Source of the DNA: M2408 sp040386975
GTDB taxonomy: Bacteria > Bacteroidota > Bacteroidia > Flavobacteriales_D > Crocinitomicaceae
Length of the DNA: 64,000 bases
Direction of reading: 5' to 3'
Assembly: GCA_040386975.1 (NCBI GenBank)
Contig: JAZKEO010000032.1
Location: forward strand, 1-64,000
Shown here: positions 16,523 through 26,761 of the stretch, in pieces
How positions within the stretch are numbered: position 1 is the first letter of the stretch
Layout: every line of letters begins with the position of its first letter
Notes under the pieces: generated by a model
The model's input: only the letters and a program-made list of their open reading frames with translations
The model's database searches: none
What the model was told of the DNA's origin: nothing
Translations under genes and position numbers: made by a program

Positions 16523-19500
16523 ATGAACAAATTAAATAAATTAAAAAAAGATCATTTTTTTGATTATTTTGAAGAAGGCGACGACACAAAAAGATTAACT
16601 TTTTTACTGTTGATTTTTGCTTTTTTACTTTGTCCTTTATTTGCTTTTTTATTTCATTGGATTGGTGCTCCTCAAGCTTATTTTTACGCAGTTTTTTCTG
16701 GAACTTTTGCTTTTCCGTTAATTTTAGTTATTGAAAAAGTTGTACCTATATTCAAAAATAAAATGCCCATTTTGTATTTTATTTTTTTTAATATCGTTAC
16801 TTTTTATGTTATCTATGATTTGGGACAAAAAAAGTTTTTACTCTTTGATTTTTGCTTTTTTATAGCCTGCTTTTCAATATTAAATTTTGCAACTCAACGC
16901 TTTTATTTATCACTCATTTATTTCATTAATACTTTTACTTTTCTACTCATTATTCATCAATATTTTGGAAAAGAAAACGATAGTATTTTTAATACTTTAT
17001 TTATATTATTTACTTGTATTGGTGTGTTTTTTCTAGTTGTTTATTACAGTAGAAATAAAATGATCAATACCATTGAGGATAATAATAGGTATTTGAAAAA
17101 AATTGTAAATAACCTGGGACATGGAATTATTCTTTTTCAAATTAGAGGAAACTTCATCAGTGTTATTGATTTTAACAAAGAAATTCAAAATTTATTTCAA
17201 GAAGATGAAATAGAAGAAATTGAAAGTTTGTTTTCAAAACTATTTGATTTAAACGATTTAAAAAAACTACTGATTCTAAAAGAAGATGAATTTTTATATA
17301 AAGAATTTTATGTTAAAAATGCTATTTATTTAGATTTAAAATTAAGCAAATTAGCATTAAAGAATGGAGAGTATTTTATTTCAACAGTTCAAGATGTAAC
17401 CATCAAAAAAAATGAAAATGTCTTGGTTGTTGAAAACGAAAAAAAATACAAAAATTTATTTATTCGAAATCAAACAGGAGTTTTTACTTTAAATATTGAA
17501 GGTAAAATCATTGACTGTAATCCTGCTTTTTTAGAAATATTTAAAAAGGAAAATGTTGAACAAATCAATATTTTTTCAAAGCAAAATGAGTGGAAGAATT
17601 TAAAAGAAGAATTATTAATAAAAGAGAAAATAATCAATTATAAAAGTACTTTCGTTAACGAATTTGACGTTGTTTTCTATTTTATGTATCGTTTCTATTT
17701 TGACTTTGAAAAAAATCAAATTGAAGGAAATGTAATGGATATTACTGAAATTACGACTAGTACAATTGCTTTAGAAGAAAAAGAAAAATTATATCGTTTA
17801 ATCTATGAAGAAAGTAACGATTCCATTTTATTGCTCGATGAAGATAGAATAATTGATATCAACCAAAAAGGTGTTCAATTACTAGGAAAAGAAAGAGCTG
17901 AGATTACAGAGAAAAGTTTTTGGGATTTTACTTACAATCAATCTCCTGGGTTAAAAGAAGAGTATCTAGCTAATTTTAAGGAATTAAAAGAAAACAAACA
18001 AATTAAATTTCCTTGGATTTTTGCTAAAAACAATACTTATATAGAAACTTCTGTTTCAATTGTAGCACTTTCCATCGGTGGAGATTTATTTTATCAATGT
18101 GTTATTCGCGATGAAACAAACAGAAATAAATATTTAAAATCACTTCAACAAAGTAAACAAACATTTGAATCAATCATTGAAAATACACCTGAAGGTTTTA
18201 TTATTTTAAAAGATGTAAATTGTTTGTATGTGAATTCTGAGTTTTTTAGAATTTTTAATATAGAAAAAATTGAAGCTAATTTATTACAATTTGATGAATC
18301 ATTTTTTGGTTTAAATTATCCAAAGTTTCAGAAATTATTAGAGGAACATCAAGAAGATAAATTGATTAAGCAAAAACAACTTAAGTTTTTTGTTGATGGA
18401 AAATCGATTGAAATTGATTTAACAATTGTTTCGATTGTCTTTAATGATGAAGAAGCGACTTTGTTAATTCTTAAAAATGTTTCTTTTCAAAATAAATTAT
18501 CAAAAGAGGTTTTAAGGGCAGAAATTGCTGAAGAAACGAATAAACGTTTGGAACAAGAAATTGAAGAAAGGAAAAAAGCGGAACTTAAATTAGAATCCGA
18601 ATATTTGCGTACAAATGCAATTTTTGATAGCTCGCAAAATACTTTGCTTTTAACTTTAACGCCTGAATTGAATTTATCTTCATTCAACAAGCAAAGTAAA
18701 ATTTATTTTGATTATCAGACAAATAAAGAATTGGAATTAAACGTGGCCTTTGAAAATCATTTCCAACAAATTATTTCTCCAATCAAATTAAGGTATTTTA
18801 GGTACTTAGTTAGTGCTTTAAGAAAAGGAAAGTCCCATCAATTAGAATTAAAAATTATCAATGTTTACAATGAAAAAAAGTGGCTTGAGCTGTATTTAAA
18901 TCCAATCAAAGATATTTATGGAAATATATGTGAATTTTCTTTAGTTGCTCACGATATTACCGAAAAGAAAAATACCGAAAAGAAAATTTTACAGTCTTTG
19001 AAAGAAAAAGAAGTACTATTAAAAGAAGTGCATCATCGTGTAAAAAATAATTTGCAAATAATTTCAAGTATTTTGAATCTTCAAAGTTCTTATATAAACG
19101 ATGAAAAGATTTTAGAAATTTTAGAAGAAAGCCGTCACCGAATTCGATCCATGGCAATCATCCATGAAAATTTATATCAAACAACAAATTTTTCTTCTAT
19201 TAATTTTAAAAACTATTCTAGGGAGTTGGTACGTAACTTAATTTCATCTTATCAATTCAATAAACACCTTGAAATAGAATTAGTTGAAAATGTTGATTTA
19301 GTTGATTTGAGTTTGGATCAAGCGATACCATTAGGGTTAATTATCAACGAAATAATAACAAACTCCATGAAATACGCCTTTGATAATATGAAAAAAGGTA
19401 AGATTTATTTGGAATTAAAAGAAAAAAACAATAACATTACAATCGTTGTTGGTGATAACGGAATTGGTTTACCAAAAGATTTTGATATAAATAAGTCGGA

Positions 19501-19615
19501 TACTCTTGGTTTACAACTTGTTATAACTTTGGTTGAACAATTAGATGGTAAAATAAAATTAGAAAATAAGAAAGGTATTAAATATTTTATTACTTTTGAA
19601 AAGCAAAATCTGTGA
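16523..19615 (+). CDS. membrane multi-PAS histidine kinase (HisKA_2 type)
   Basis: A 1030-residue sensor kinase. Residues about 25-185 contain six or so membrane helices. These are followed by four to five PAS-like modules (about 200-300, 305-415, 420-530, 535-650 and 700-830; for example NFISVIDFNKEIQNLF and FILDEDRIIDINQKG-like sites). The dimerisation domain is KEVHHRVKNNLQIISSILNLQS with the phospho-His near residue 838, of the HisKA_2 class. The ATPase domain has the N box (INEIITNSMKYAF), VGDNGIGLP and LGLQLVITLVEQLDG. The partner response regulator gene starts four bases after the stop. The ligand is unknown. Confidence 0.93.
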   Translation: MNKLNKLKKDHFFDYFEEGDDTKRLTFLLLIFAFLLCPLFAFLFHWIGAPQAYFYAVFSGTFAFPLILVIEKVVPIFKNKMPILYFIFFNIVTFYVIYDLGQKKFLLFDFCFFIACFSILNFATQRFYLSLIYFINTFTFLLIIHQYFGKENDSIFNTLFILFTCIGVFFLVVYYSRNKMINTIEDNNRYLKKIVNNLGHGIILFQIRGNFISVIDFNKEIQNLFQEDEIEEIESLFSKLFDLNDLKKLLILKEDEFLYKEFYVKNAIYLDLKLSKLALKNGEYFISTVQDVTIKKNENVLVVENEKKYKNLFIRNQTGVFTLNIEGKIIDCNPAFLEIFKKENVEQINIFSKQNEWKNLKEELLIKEKIINYKSTFVNEFDVVFYFMYRFYFDFEKNQIEGNVMDITEITTSTIALEEKEKLYRLIYEESNDSILLLDEDRIIDINQKGVQLLGKERAEITEKSFWDFTYNQSPGLKEEYLANFKELKENKQIKFPWIFAKNNTYIETSVSIVALSIGGDLFYQCVIRDETNRNKYLKSLQQSKQTFESIIENTPEGFIILKDVNCLYVNSEFFRIFNIEKIEANLLQFDESFFGLNYPKFQKLLEEHQEDKLIKQKQLKFFVDGKSIEIDLTIVSIVFNDEEATLLILKNVSFQNKLSKEVLRAEIAEETNKRLEQEIEERKKAELKLESEYLRTNAIFDSSQNTLLLTLTPELNLSSFNKQSKIYFDYQTNKELELNVAFENHFQQIISPIKLRYFRYLVSALRKGKSHQLELKIINVYNEKKWLELYLNPIKDIYGNICEFSLVAHDITEKKNTEKKILQSLKEKEVLLKEVHHRVKNNLQIISSILNLQSSYINDEKILEILEESRHRIRSMAIIHENLYQTTNFSSINFKNYSRELVRNLISSYQFNKHLEIELVENVDLVDLSLDQAIPLGLIINEIITNSMKYAFDNMKKGKIYLELKEKNNNITIVVGDNGIGLPKDFDINKSDTLGLQLVITLVEQLDGKIKLENKKGIKYFITFEKQNL

Positions 19616-19619
19616 TCCG

Positions 19620-20375
19620 ATGAATATTATAAATGTTATAGTTGTTGAAGATGAGTCGATTGTATCGAAAGATATTCAGCACAGTTTAAAAAAATTGGGA
19701 TACAATGTTGTTGGTGCTGCTGCTACTGGAGAAAAAGCACTTGAGCTTATTCGTACTGAAAACCCTGACATCGTTTTGATGGATATCATGTTAAAAGGTG
19801 ATATCAATGGAATCGAAGTTTCTCAAATAGTAAAAAAAGAATTAAATATCCCTGTAATTTTCCTTACTGCTTATGCTGATGAGTCAACATTAAGTAAGGC
19901 AAAAGTTACTGAACCATACGGATATATTATCAAACCATTTAAAGAAATTGACCTTCACACATCAATTGAAATGGCTTTGTACAAACACAAAAAAGCCAGA
20001 GAAATTGAAAAAGAAAGAGATTATTTATTTTCTTTAGTTGATAATAAAGAAGCGGTTGATGGATTTATCTTTGTAAAATCAAATAGTAAATTAGTGAAAT
20101 TAAATACAAAAGATATTTATTTCATTGAAGCATTAAAAGATTACGTTGTTATTAACACCTTGGATACCAGATATACGATTCATTCAACAATGAAAGATAT
20201 TGATACAAAAATGGGTAATGTAGAATTTATTCGCGTACACCGTTCATTTATTGTTCGTTTAGACAAAATCGTTGCAATTGATTTTCCAAATTTAATTCTT
20301 GAAAACGATAAAAAAGTTATTCCAATCGGAGGTTCTTACCGCGATGATTTGAATAATCGTATCAGATTGGTTTAA
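19620..20375 (+). CDS. LytTR-family response regulator
   Basis: A 251-residue cytoplasmic response regulator. I chose the ATG at 19620 (MNIINVIVVEDESIV) because upstream codons overlap the kinase end. Receiver residues are the acidic pair in VVEDE, the phospho-acceptor Asp in DIVLMDIML (near 54), the Thr in FLTAYAD and the Lys in IIKPFKE. A LytTR DNA-binding domain covers residues 150-250 (KDIYFIEALKDYVVINT and FIRVHRSFIV). It pairs with the kinase directly upstream. LytTR regulators usually bind direct repeats; targets were not found in the window. Confidence 0.94.
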   Translation: MNIINVIVVEDESIVSKDIQHSLKKLGYNVVGAAATGEKALELIRTENPDIVLMDIMLKGDINGIEVSQIVKKELNIPVIFLTAYADESTLSKAKVTEPYGYIIKPFKEIDLHTSIEMALYKHKKAREIEKERDYLFSLVDNKEAVDGFIFVKSNSKLVKLNTKDIYFIEALKDYVVINTLDTRYTIHSTMKDIDTKMGNVEFIRVHRSFIVRLDKIVAIDFPNLILENDKKVIPIGGSYRDDLNNRIRLV

Positions 20376-20450
20376 GAAATAATTAAGCATTTAATAAGTT
20401 TTTACGTTTAAATTCAAACCAAACCTTTCTTTTAAACGTATGTAGTTGTA

Positions 20451-21059
20451 ATGGATATCAATAAGTATATAGAATCAGGTATTTTAGAACTTTACGTTTT
20501 AGGAGAAACGAATGAAGAAGAAACAAGAGAACTTGAGTTTTTATCTTTAAATTATCCTGAAATAAAAGAAGAAGTTCAAAAAATAGAAGAATCATTAGAA
20601 CTGTTAGCTTTTAAAAACAGCATTGATCCTCACCCTTCTTTGAAGCCATTAATTATAGCGACTTTAGATTATATTGAAAGACTTGAAGGTGGAGAAGCTT
20701 TAAGTTTTCCTCCTATTATCAATAAAAACTCAAAACTTTCTGATTTTCAAGAATGGACAGATCGTGATGACATGATTGTCCCTGAAGAATTTGAAGAAAT
20801 ACACGTAAAAATTATTTCTGCAACACCACAAATGACGTGTGCTATCGTTTGGATTAATAATATGGCTCCAGATGAAGTTCATCACGATGAACATGAAAAG
20901 TTTTTAATCTTAGAAGGAACCTGTACAATTGTTGTTGGAACAAAAGAATATAAATTGATTCCTGGTGATGTGTTTGAAATTCCTTTGTATGAAGATCATA
21001 AAGTTCTTGTGACTTCAGAAATCCCTTGTAAAGTTATACTTCAACGAGTTGCGGCTTAA
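20451..21059 (+). CDS. cupin protein with anti-sigma-like N-terminus
   Basis: A 202-residue protein. Residues 1-55 (MDINKYIESGILELYVLGE, then ELEFLSLNYPEIKEEV) resemble the N-terminal helical segment of Bacteroidota anti-sigma factors of the RskA type. Residues about 115-200 are a cupin (NMAPDEVHHDEHEKFLILEGTCTIVVG and IPGDVFEIPLYEDHKV) whose His cluster could bind a metal. ChrR-like anti-sigma factors join a similar helical part to a cupin. No ECF sigma gene is adjacent, so the partner must lie elsewhere. The function is inferred from domain layout. Confidence 0.7.
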   Translation: MDINKYIESGILELYVLGETNEEETRELEFLSLNYPEIKEEVQKIEESLELLAFKNSIDPHPSLKPLIIATLDYIERLEGGEALSFPPIINKNSKLSDFQEWTDRDDMIVPEEFEEIHVKIISATPQMTCAIVWINNMAPDEVHHDEHEKFLILEGTCTIVVGTKEYKLIPGDVFEIPLYEDHKVLVTSEIPCKVILQRVAA

Positions 21060-21114
21060 AATCTATTTTATCGTAAATTTTAGTTGAATTTTGCGTTTTA
21101 AAAAAAGCAAAAGA

Positions 21115-21149
21115 TATAAAAAAAGCCCAACCTTTACAAGTTGAGCTTT
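21115..21149 (-). terminator. terminator downstream of tRNA-Cys
   Basis: Minus-strand stem AAAGCTCAAC / GTTGGGCTTT (one G-U pair), loop about 8 bases, followed by a run of T. It ends the tRNA-Cys transcript and may also stop the converging cupin gene. Confidence 0.75.
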
Positions 21150-21154
21150 CTTTG

Positions 21155-21225
21155 AGGTTTCGAGCGGATTCGAACCGCTGTACACAGTTTTGCAGACTGG
21201 TGCCTAGCCGCTCGGCCACGAAACC
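21155..21225 (-). tRNA. tRNA-Cys (GCA)
   Basis: A 71-base cloverleaf on the minus strand. The acceptor arms are GGTTTCG and CGAAACC with discriminator T (U in the RNA), as expected for cysteine. The anticodon arm is CAGT-CTGCAAA-ACTG, giving anticodon GCA. The T arm is GCGGTTCGAATCCGC. The CCA end is not encoded. Confidence 0.95.
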
Positions 21226-21255
21226 AAATTTGGTCTGCAAAGATAATACTTTTTT

Positions 21256-21609
21256 TTAACTTTCAATAATTATAGAGACACTTTCTACATCTCCATTGAT
21301 TGGAGGAGAAATTTTTACAATTTCAAGATGCGTCTTCTCTAAGTTTTGTAATTCTTTTTGAAAACGATTCAAAATTCTGTAGCCGACTTCTTCAATTAAT
21401 TTTGAACGAATAGCCATTTCTTCTTCAACAATTTTGTTTACTAAAACATAATCAATCGTTTTTGATAAATCGTCCGTTTTTGCAGCTTCTTGAAAATTTG
21501 TATGCAAAATGACATCGACTTCATATTTTCCACCAATAATTCCTTCCTCAGGTAAACAACCGTGATAAGCGTAAACTTTTATTTTATTGACTTTAATTAT
21601 ATTTTTCAT
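21256..21609 (-). CDS. folB: dihydroneopterin aldolase
   Basis: A 117-residue FolB. It cleaves dihydroneopterin to 6-hydroxymethyl-dihydropterin and glycolaldehyde in folate synthesis. Family marks are IKVYAYHGCLPEEGIIGGKYEVDVIL at the start, IDYVLVNKIVEEEM in the middle with the conserved Glu, and VKISPPINGDVESVSI at the end. Length is normal. It follows gltX in the same direction with 23 bases between, a spacer made of short AT repeats. Confidence 0.93.
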   Translation of the reverse strand: MKNIIKVNKIKVYAYHGCLPEEGIIGGKYEVDVILHTNFQEAAKTDDLSKTIDYVLVNKIVEEEMAIRSKLIEEVGYRILNRFQKELQNLEKTHLEIVKISPPINGDVESVSIIIES

Positions 21610-21632
21610 GAAATCTGAAAATTTGTAATCTG

Positions 21633-23147
21633 CTAATTTGCTAATTTGCTAATCCCAACATCCATTCTATTTCCACATTCTTCTTTTCCTAAAAAAGCTG
21701 CAATTTCAAACATACTTGGCCCCATTCCTTGTCCTGTAAGTAGCAATCTAAATAGGGGTAAAACTGCTCCAATACCAAGATTTTTTTCTGCTAAAAAGGA
21801 CTTAAAACTATGCTCAATGTTCTCAGCTGTGAAATCAGACACATTTAATAAGATGCTTTTCCACTCATTCATTAATGCTGAAGAATCTTCTTTCCATTTT
21901 TTACTAACTGTATTTTCATCATAAGTTGAAGGTGTTTCTAACAAATAATTTCCTTCAGTTAATATGTCTTCAACAAATGTTGCGCGCTCTTTCATTAAAC
22001 CACAAATTGTTGTTAAACTTGATTTATCGTAATTTTTAGTTAATTTTTGCGATAATAATTCTGCAAGTTCTTCATTTGATTTATTTCTTAAGTATTGAGC
22101 TTGAAACCATTTTGTTTTTTCAGCATCGAATTTAGAACCTGACTTACCTACTCTTTCCAAAGAAAAAGCTTCAACTAATTCTTCCAAAGAAAAAATTTCT
22201 TGATGTGTTCCAGGGTTCCAACCTAATAAAGCCAACATGTTAATGAAAGCTTCTGGGAAATATCCTTTCTCTCTGTAACCAGAATAAAGTTCTCCTTCAG
22301 CTGTGTGCCAATCTGTAGGGAATACAGGAAAACCTAATCTGTCTCCATCGCGTTTTGATAATTTACCATTTCCATCAGGACGTAATAACAAAGGTAAATG
22401 TGCAAATTCTGGTGCGTCCCAACCAAAAGCTTCATATAATAAAACATGTAAAGGAGCTGACGGCAACCATTCTTCTCCACGTATTACATGACTGATTTTC
22501 ATCAAATGATCATCAACTATATTTGCTAAATGGTAAGTTGGCATTCCGTCACTTTTAAACAAAACTTTATCATCTAGATTATTTGTGTTAACAACAACCC
22601 ATCCTCTAATTTTATCTTCAAAACGAACATCTTTGTTACGTGGCATTTTCATACGAATTACATATGCTTCACCAGCAGCAAGTTTTTTTTCTACTTCGTC
22701 ATGAGAAAGTGTTAACGAATTTTTTAAACTTACTCTTGTAACACTGTTGTATTGCCAATTTGGCATTCCCATCGTTTTTGCTTGTTCACGAACTTGTTCT
22801 AATTCTTCTGATGTATCAAAAGCATAATACGCTTTGTCGTTTTTTATAAGTTCTTCAGCATAAGGTTTGTATAAATGTTGACGTTCAGATTGAACATAAG
22901 GTCCAAAATCACCACCAATTCCTGGTCCCTCTGTTGGCATAATACCACACCATTTCATAGCGTCCATTATGTAATTTTGAGCACCAGGAACAAAACGTGT
23001 TTGATCTGTGTCTTCAATTCGTATAATGAATGTTCCATTATTTTTTTTAGCAAATAAATAATTGTACAATGCTGTTCTAACTCCCCCCATGTGTAATGGT
23101 CCTGTTGGAGATGGTGCAAACCTAACTCGAATTGATTTTTCTGACAT
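21633..23147 (-). CDS. gltX: glutamate--tRNA ligase
   Basis: A 504-residue class I aminoacyl-tRNA synthetase that charges tRNA-Glu. I use the ATG at 23147 (MSEKSIRVRFAPSPTGPLHMGG), because the 11 upstream codons are not conserved. The HIGH-like motif is PTGPLHMGG and the KMSKS-like motif is GKLSKRDGDRLG (near 265). The C-terminal helical anticodon-binding domain ends GISKLAN. The last codons and stop lie in an AT repeat (GCTAATTTGCTAATTTGCTAAT on the plus strand), so the end may have been changed by it. Confidence 0.96.
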   Translation of the reverse strand: MSEKSIRVRFAPSPTGPLHMGGVRTALYNYLFAKKNNGTFIIRIEDTDQTRFVPGAQNYIMDAMKWCGIMPTEGPGIGGDFGPYVQSERQHLYKPYAEELIKNDKAYYAFDTSEELEQVREQAKTMGMPNWQYNSVTRVSLKNSLTLSHDEVEKKLAAGEAYVIRMKMPRNKDVRFEDKIRGWVVVNTNNLDDKVLFKSDGMPTYHLANIVDDHLMKISHVIRGEEWLPSAPLHVLLYEAFGWDAPEFAHLPLLLRPDGNGKLSKRDGDRLGFPVFPTDWHTAEGELYSGYREKGYFPEAFINMLALLGWNPGTHQEIFSLEELVEAFSLERVGKSGSKFDAEKTKWFQAQYLRNKSNEELAELLSQKLTKNYDKSSLTTICGLMKERATFVEDILTEGNYLLETPSTYDENTVSKKWKEDSSALMNEWKSILLNVSDFTAENIEHSFKSFLAEKNLGIGAVLPLFRLLLTGQGMGPSMFEIAAFLGKEECGNRMDVGISKLAN

Positions 23148-23356
23148 AATTTGTGTGTATTTTCCTGCAAATTTAAGCATTTATTTCTTTGCTAAATCCC
23201 TAATGTTTTGAGTCTTTTAGTTTTTAAAATATTCTTAGTGTAACTTATTGTCTTTCTGACTTTGTGGCGTTTATAATTATTTAACTTTTTTTATTTCTTT
23301 TTTGCTAAACTTTTTCACCTTATAGTTGTACTTTAGTAAGTTATTAAGAAGTCTGT

Positions 23357-26300
23357 ATGAATTCGTTTGAAAATTTATTGGAACAAATTGATGCTTTTAT
23401 CAGAAAGTATTACAAAAATCAAATGCTTAAAGGTTTAATCCTTTTTGTTGGAATTTGTTTGTTTACTTTTTTGGCTGTTATCTCACTTGAATATTTTGGT
23501 CGTTTTTCATCCTTAATTAGAGGAATTTTATTTTTCTCTTTTATAAGTGTCAACTTATTTATTTTAGGAAAATATATTCTTCTTCCGCTTTCTAAAATTT
23601 ATTCTTTTGGTAAACGGATTAATCGTTTTCAAGCAGCGAACATTATTGGTACTTTTTTTCCAAACATTTCTGATAGACTTTTAAACACACTTCAATTAAA
23701 TGAAAGTTTGTTAAACAATGATTCGAGTTATGAATTAATTCGTGCAAGTGTGAATCAACGTTCTAAAACTTTATCTGCGTTTTCTTTTGTAAATGGAATT
23801 GACCTAAAAAAGAATTACGTTTATGTACGATACGTTTTACCTCTTGTTTTTATATTTTCTTCCTTAGTTATATTCTATCCGAAAATTATTTCTCAAGGTA
23901 CAAAACGTGTTGTGAATTACACCAAAGAATTTAAGCCAGAAGCTCCTTTTGATTTTGTATTAAAAAACACAAATTTTGAAATTGAAGAAGGAAATGATTT
24001 TCCGATAGAATTAAAAGTAAAAGGAAATTCATTACCTGAGAAGATTTATTTACATTCTTCTTCTGGTAAATTTTTAATGAACAAAACATCTAAGATTTCA
24101 TCCTTTTTTGTTTTAAAACGCTTGAAGGAAGATGTTAGTTTCTATTTTGAAGCAAATGGCTTTCAATCTAAAAGATATACATTGTTGGTTATTCCAAAAT
24201 CAGCAATTGGTAAGTTTCAAGCAAGTTTAACTTATCCTGATTATTTAGGTAAAAAGAATGAAGTGATTTCAAATGCTGGAGATTTAGTGATTCCAGAAGG
24301 AACAAAAGTTACTTGGAGTGTTGCTACAAAAAACACGATTAAAACAAAACTTTCTTGGAAGGATACTTCATTTGTTTCTTCTAAACAAGGTTTTAATTTC
24401 TCGAAACGTTTCTTTTCCTCCACTCCAATGTCTGTGGTTTTATTTAACTCTAAAAAGCAAATTAAAGACTCTTTAAACTATGCAATAGAGATTGTTCCAG
24501 ACCAATATCCTACGATTGATGTGAACGAAGAAATTGATTCTATTTCAGATGCCTTGCGTTTTTTTGAAGGGCAAATTTCAGATGATTATGGCTTGAGTTC
24601 ACTCTATTTTGTTTATGAAATTGTTTCAAAAAACGGTAAAAAGTCAACTCAAAAAGTTTCCGTTTTAAACCCTTCTGGCAACTCACAACCTTTCCGTCAT
24701 GCTGTTGATTTCAGAAGAGAGAAACTTGCAGTTGACGATAAAATAGAATATTATTTTTTGGTTAAAGACAACGACGGAGTTCATGGTGCAAAAGCTTCTC
24801 GCTCAAAAACCTTTGTCTATGAATTACCATCACTTTCTGAATTAAACGAAAAACGCGACGAAGATCAATCCAACGCTAAAGATCAATTAAAAGATTTGAT
24901 CAAAAAATCTGCTGAGTTTAAGAAAGACATTCAACAATTAAAAAAAGAAGTGTTGAATTCTAAATCCACAGATTGGAATCAGATGAACCAAGTTCAACAG
25001 TTAAAAGAAGAGCGTAATGCTTTACAAAATGAATTAGAGCAACTTGAAATGAAGATGCAAGAAAGTTTGATGGAGAAAAATCAGCTTTCAGAAATGGATC
25101 AAGAATTATTGGATAAGCAAGAATTACTTCAAGAATTATTGGAAGAAGTAATGGATGATGAGTTGAAAGATTTATTGAATAAGTTGGAAGAAATGATGAA
25201 GAATCAAGACAAGAACAACTTAGAAAAGAATCTTGAAAACTTGGATATGAAGTCTGAAGACATGAATAAACAACTTGATAGAAGTTTAGAAATGTTAAAG
25301 AAAATGCAAGTGAATGAGAAGATTGATGATGCTGTTAAAGAGCTTAAAGATTTAAGTAAGGAACAAGAAAAACTTAAAGAGGATATTGCTAACGACAAAC
25401 TATCTAAAGAAGATGGAGAGAAGAAACAAGATGACATTAATAAAAAGTTTGATGAGATAAAAGAAGATTTAAATGAATTAAAAAAACTAAATGAGGACTT
25501 AAAAAAACCGATGAATTTAGGTGATCAGGAAGAAATGAAAAAGGAAATTTCTGATGAATTAAATCAAGCAAAAGAAAATTTATCTGAATCTAAAGAAAAG
25601 AAAGCTTCTCAAAACCAAGAAAAGTCTGCTAAGAAGATGGAGCAAATGGCTCAAGAATTGGAGCAAATGCAACAAGAATCTAATAAAAAGCAAGAAGAGG
25701 AAGACATGGATTTGTTGCGTAATATTCTTGAAAGTTTGATGACTTTGAGTTTCACTCAAGAAGATATTATGAATCGTTTTGCCAAAGTGAAAGACAAAGA
25801 TCCATACTATACGAAACTTGGTAAAGCGCAACGAGGAATTATTGACGACACAAAAATTGTTGAAGATAGCTTAAATGCAATTGCAACAAGACAACCTAAA
25901 ATCGCTTCGTTTATTAATAAAGAATTGAATGATATTAACCTGAATTTCAAGCAAGGTTTAGAGAATGTTGATGAGCATCGTAAGCGAGAATTAGCCAATA
26001 ATTTGCAATATGTGATGACAGGTTACAATAACCTTGCTTTGATGTTAAATGAGTCCTTAGAACAAATGCAACAGCAAATGAAGTCTCAAATGCCAGGTTC
26101 TGGTTCGTGCGATAAACCTGGAGGTAAAGGTTCAAAACCAAGTGACGGTGAAGAAGGAGACATGAAGGAACAGCTTAAAAAGCAACTTGAAAAGATGCAA
26201 AAAGGTCAGAAACCTGGTGGTGAAAAACCAGGTGGAAATAAACCTGGAGGTTCAAGTCAAGGCCAAGGTGATGGTCAAAACATGCTAGGTTTAGGCAACA

Positions 26301-26716
26301 AAGAAATAGCAAAAATGGCCGCTCAACAAACCGCAATTCGTCAACGCTTAGAGCAAATGCGTAACGAGATGAATAAAGAAGGTAAGGGCAAAGGGAATCA
26401 ACTTAATCCTTTGATTAATGAACTTGAAAAACAAGAAAAAGATTTAATTAATAAAAACTTTTCCAATGAAATGGTTAAACGTCAGAAAGACATCTTAACC
26501 AGACTTTTAGAAAGTGAAAAAGCCTTGATGGAACGTGGTTTTGAAGAAAAAAGAGAATCAAAAGTTGGAAAAAATGTGTTTTTAAGTAACCAAAAGCGAA
26601 TAGATGAGTATAATAATCAAAAATTAAAACAAATTGAATTATTGCGCTCTGTTGACCCTATATTCAGACAGTATTACAAAAACAAAGCGAATGATTATTT
26701 CAATTTTGTAAATTAA
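23357..26716 (+). CDS. DUF4175 family large membrane-anchored coiled-coil protein
   Basis: A 1119-residue protein. Two to three membrane helices lie near the N-terminus (about 25-75 and 160-180). A beta-rich part spans roughly 190-480 (PEAPFDFVLKNTNFEIEEGNDFPIELKVKG). Long Lys/Glu/Gln coiled coils follow from about 500 to 790, and a Gly/Pro/Lys-rich linker (GGEKPGGNKPGGSSQG) near 955. It ends with MVKRQKDILTRLLESEKALMERGFEEKRES. This is the layout of DUF4175 proteins found throughout Bacteroidota. Function is unknown; envelope structural role or gliding/secretion support has no sequence proof here. It is followed by rsbW-like and ybeY genes. Confidence 0.88.
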   Translation: MNSFENLLEQIDAFIRKYYKNQMLKGLILFVGICLFTFLAVISLEYFGRFSSLIRGILFFSFISVNLFILGKYILLPLSKIYSFGKRINRFQAANIIGTFFPNISDRLLNTLQLNESLLNNDSSYELIRASVNQRSKTLSAFSFVNGIDLKKNYVYVRYVLPLVFIFSSLVIFYPKIISQGTKRVVNYTKEFKPEAPFDFVLKNTNFEIEEGNDFPIELKVKGNSLPEKIYLHSSSGKFLMNKTSKISSFFVLKRLKEDVSFYFEANGFQSKRYTLLVIPKSAIGKFQASLTYPDYLGKKNEVISNAGDLVIPEGTKVTWSVATKNTIKTKLSWKDTSFVSSKQGFNFSKRFFSSTPMSVVLFNSKKQIKDSLNYAIEIVPDQYPTIDVNEEIDSISDALRFFEGQISDDYGLSSLYFVYEIVSKNGKKSTQKVSVLNPSGNSQPFRHAVDFRREKLAVDDKIEYYFLVKDNDGVHGAKASRSKTFVYELPSLSELNEKRDEDQSNAKDQLKDLIKKSAEFKKDIQQLKKEVLNSKSTDWNQMNQVQQLKEERNALQNELEQLEMKMQESLMEKNQLSEMDQELLDKQELLQELLEEVMDDELKDLLNKLEEMMKNQDKNNLEKNLENLDMKSEDMNKQLDRSLEMLKKMQVNEKIDDAVKELKDLSKEQEKLKEDIANDKLSKEDGEKKQDDINKKFDEIKEDLNELKKLNEDLKKPMNLGDQEEMKKEISDELNQAKENLSESKEKKASQNQEKSAKKMEQMAQELEQMQQESNKKQEEEDMDLLRNILESLMTLSFTQEDIMNRFAKVKDKDPYYTKLGKAQRGIIDDTKIVEDSLNAIATRQPKIASFINKELNDINLNFKQGLENVDEHRKRELANNLQYVMTGYNNLALMLNESLEQMQQQMKSQMPGSGSCDKPGGKGSKPSDGEEGDMKEQLKKQLEKMQKGQKPGGEKPGGNKPGGSSQGQGDGQNMLGLGNKEIAKMAAQQTAIRQRLEQMRNEMNKEGKGKGNQLNPLINELEKQEKDLINKNFSNEMVKRQKDILTRLLESEKALMERGFEEKRESKVGKNVFLSNQKRIDEYNNQKLKQIELLRSVDPIFRQYYKNKANDYFNFVN

Positions 26717-26761
26717 AAATTGTTTTCATCTGCATTATAGATGAATTGAAAATTGATATTT

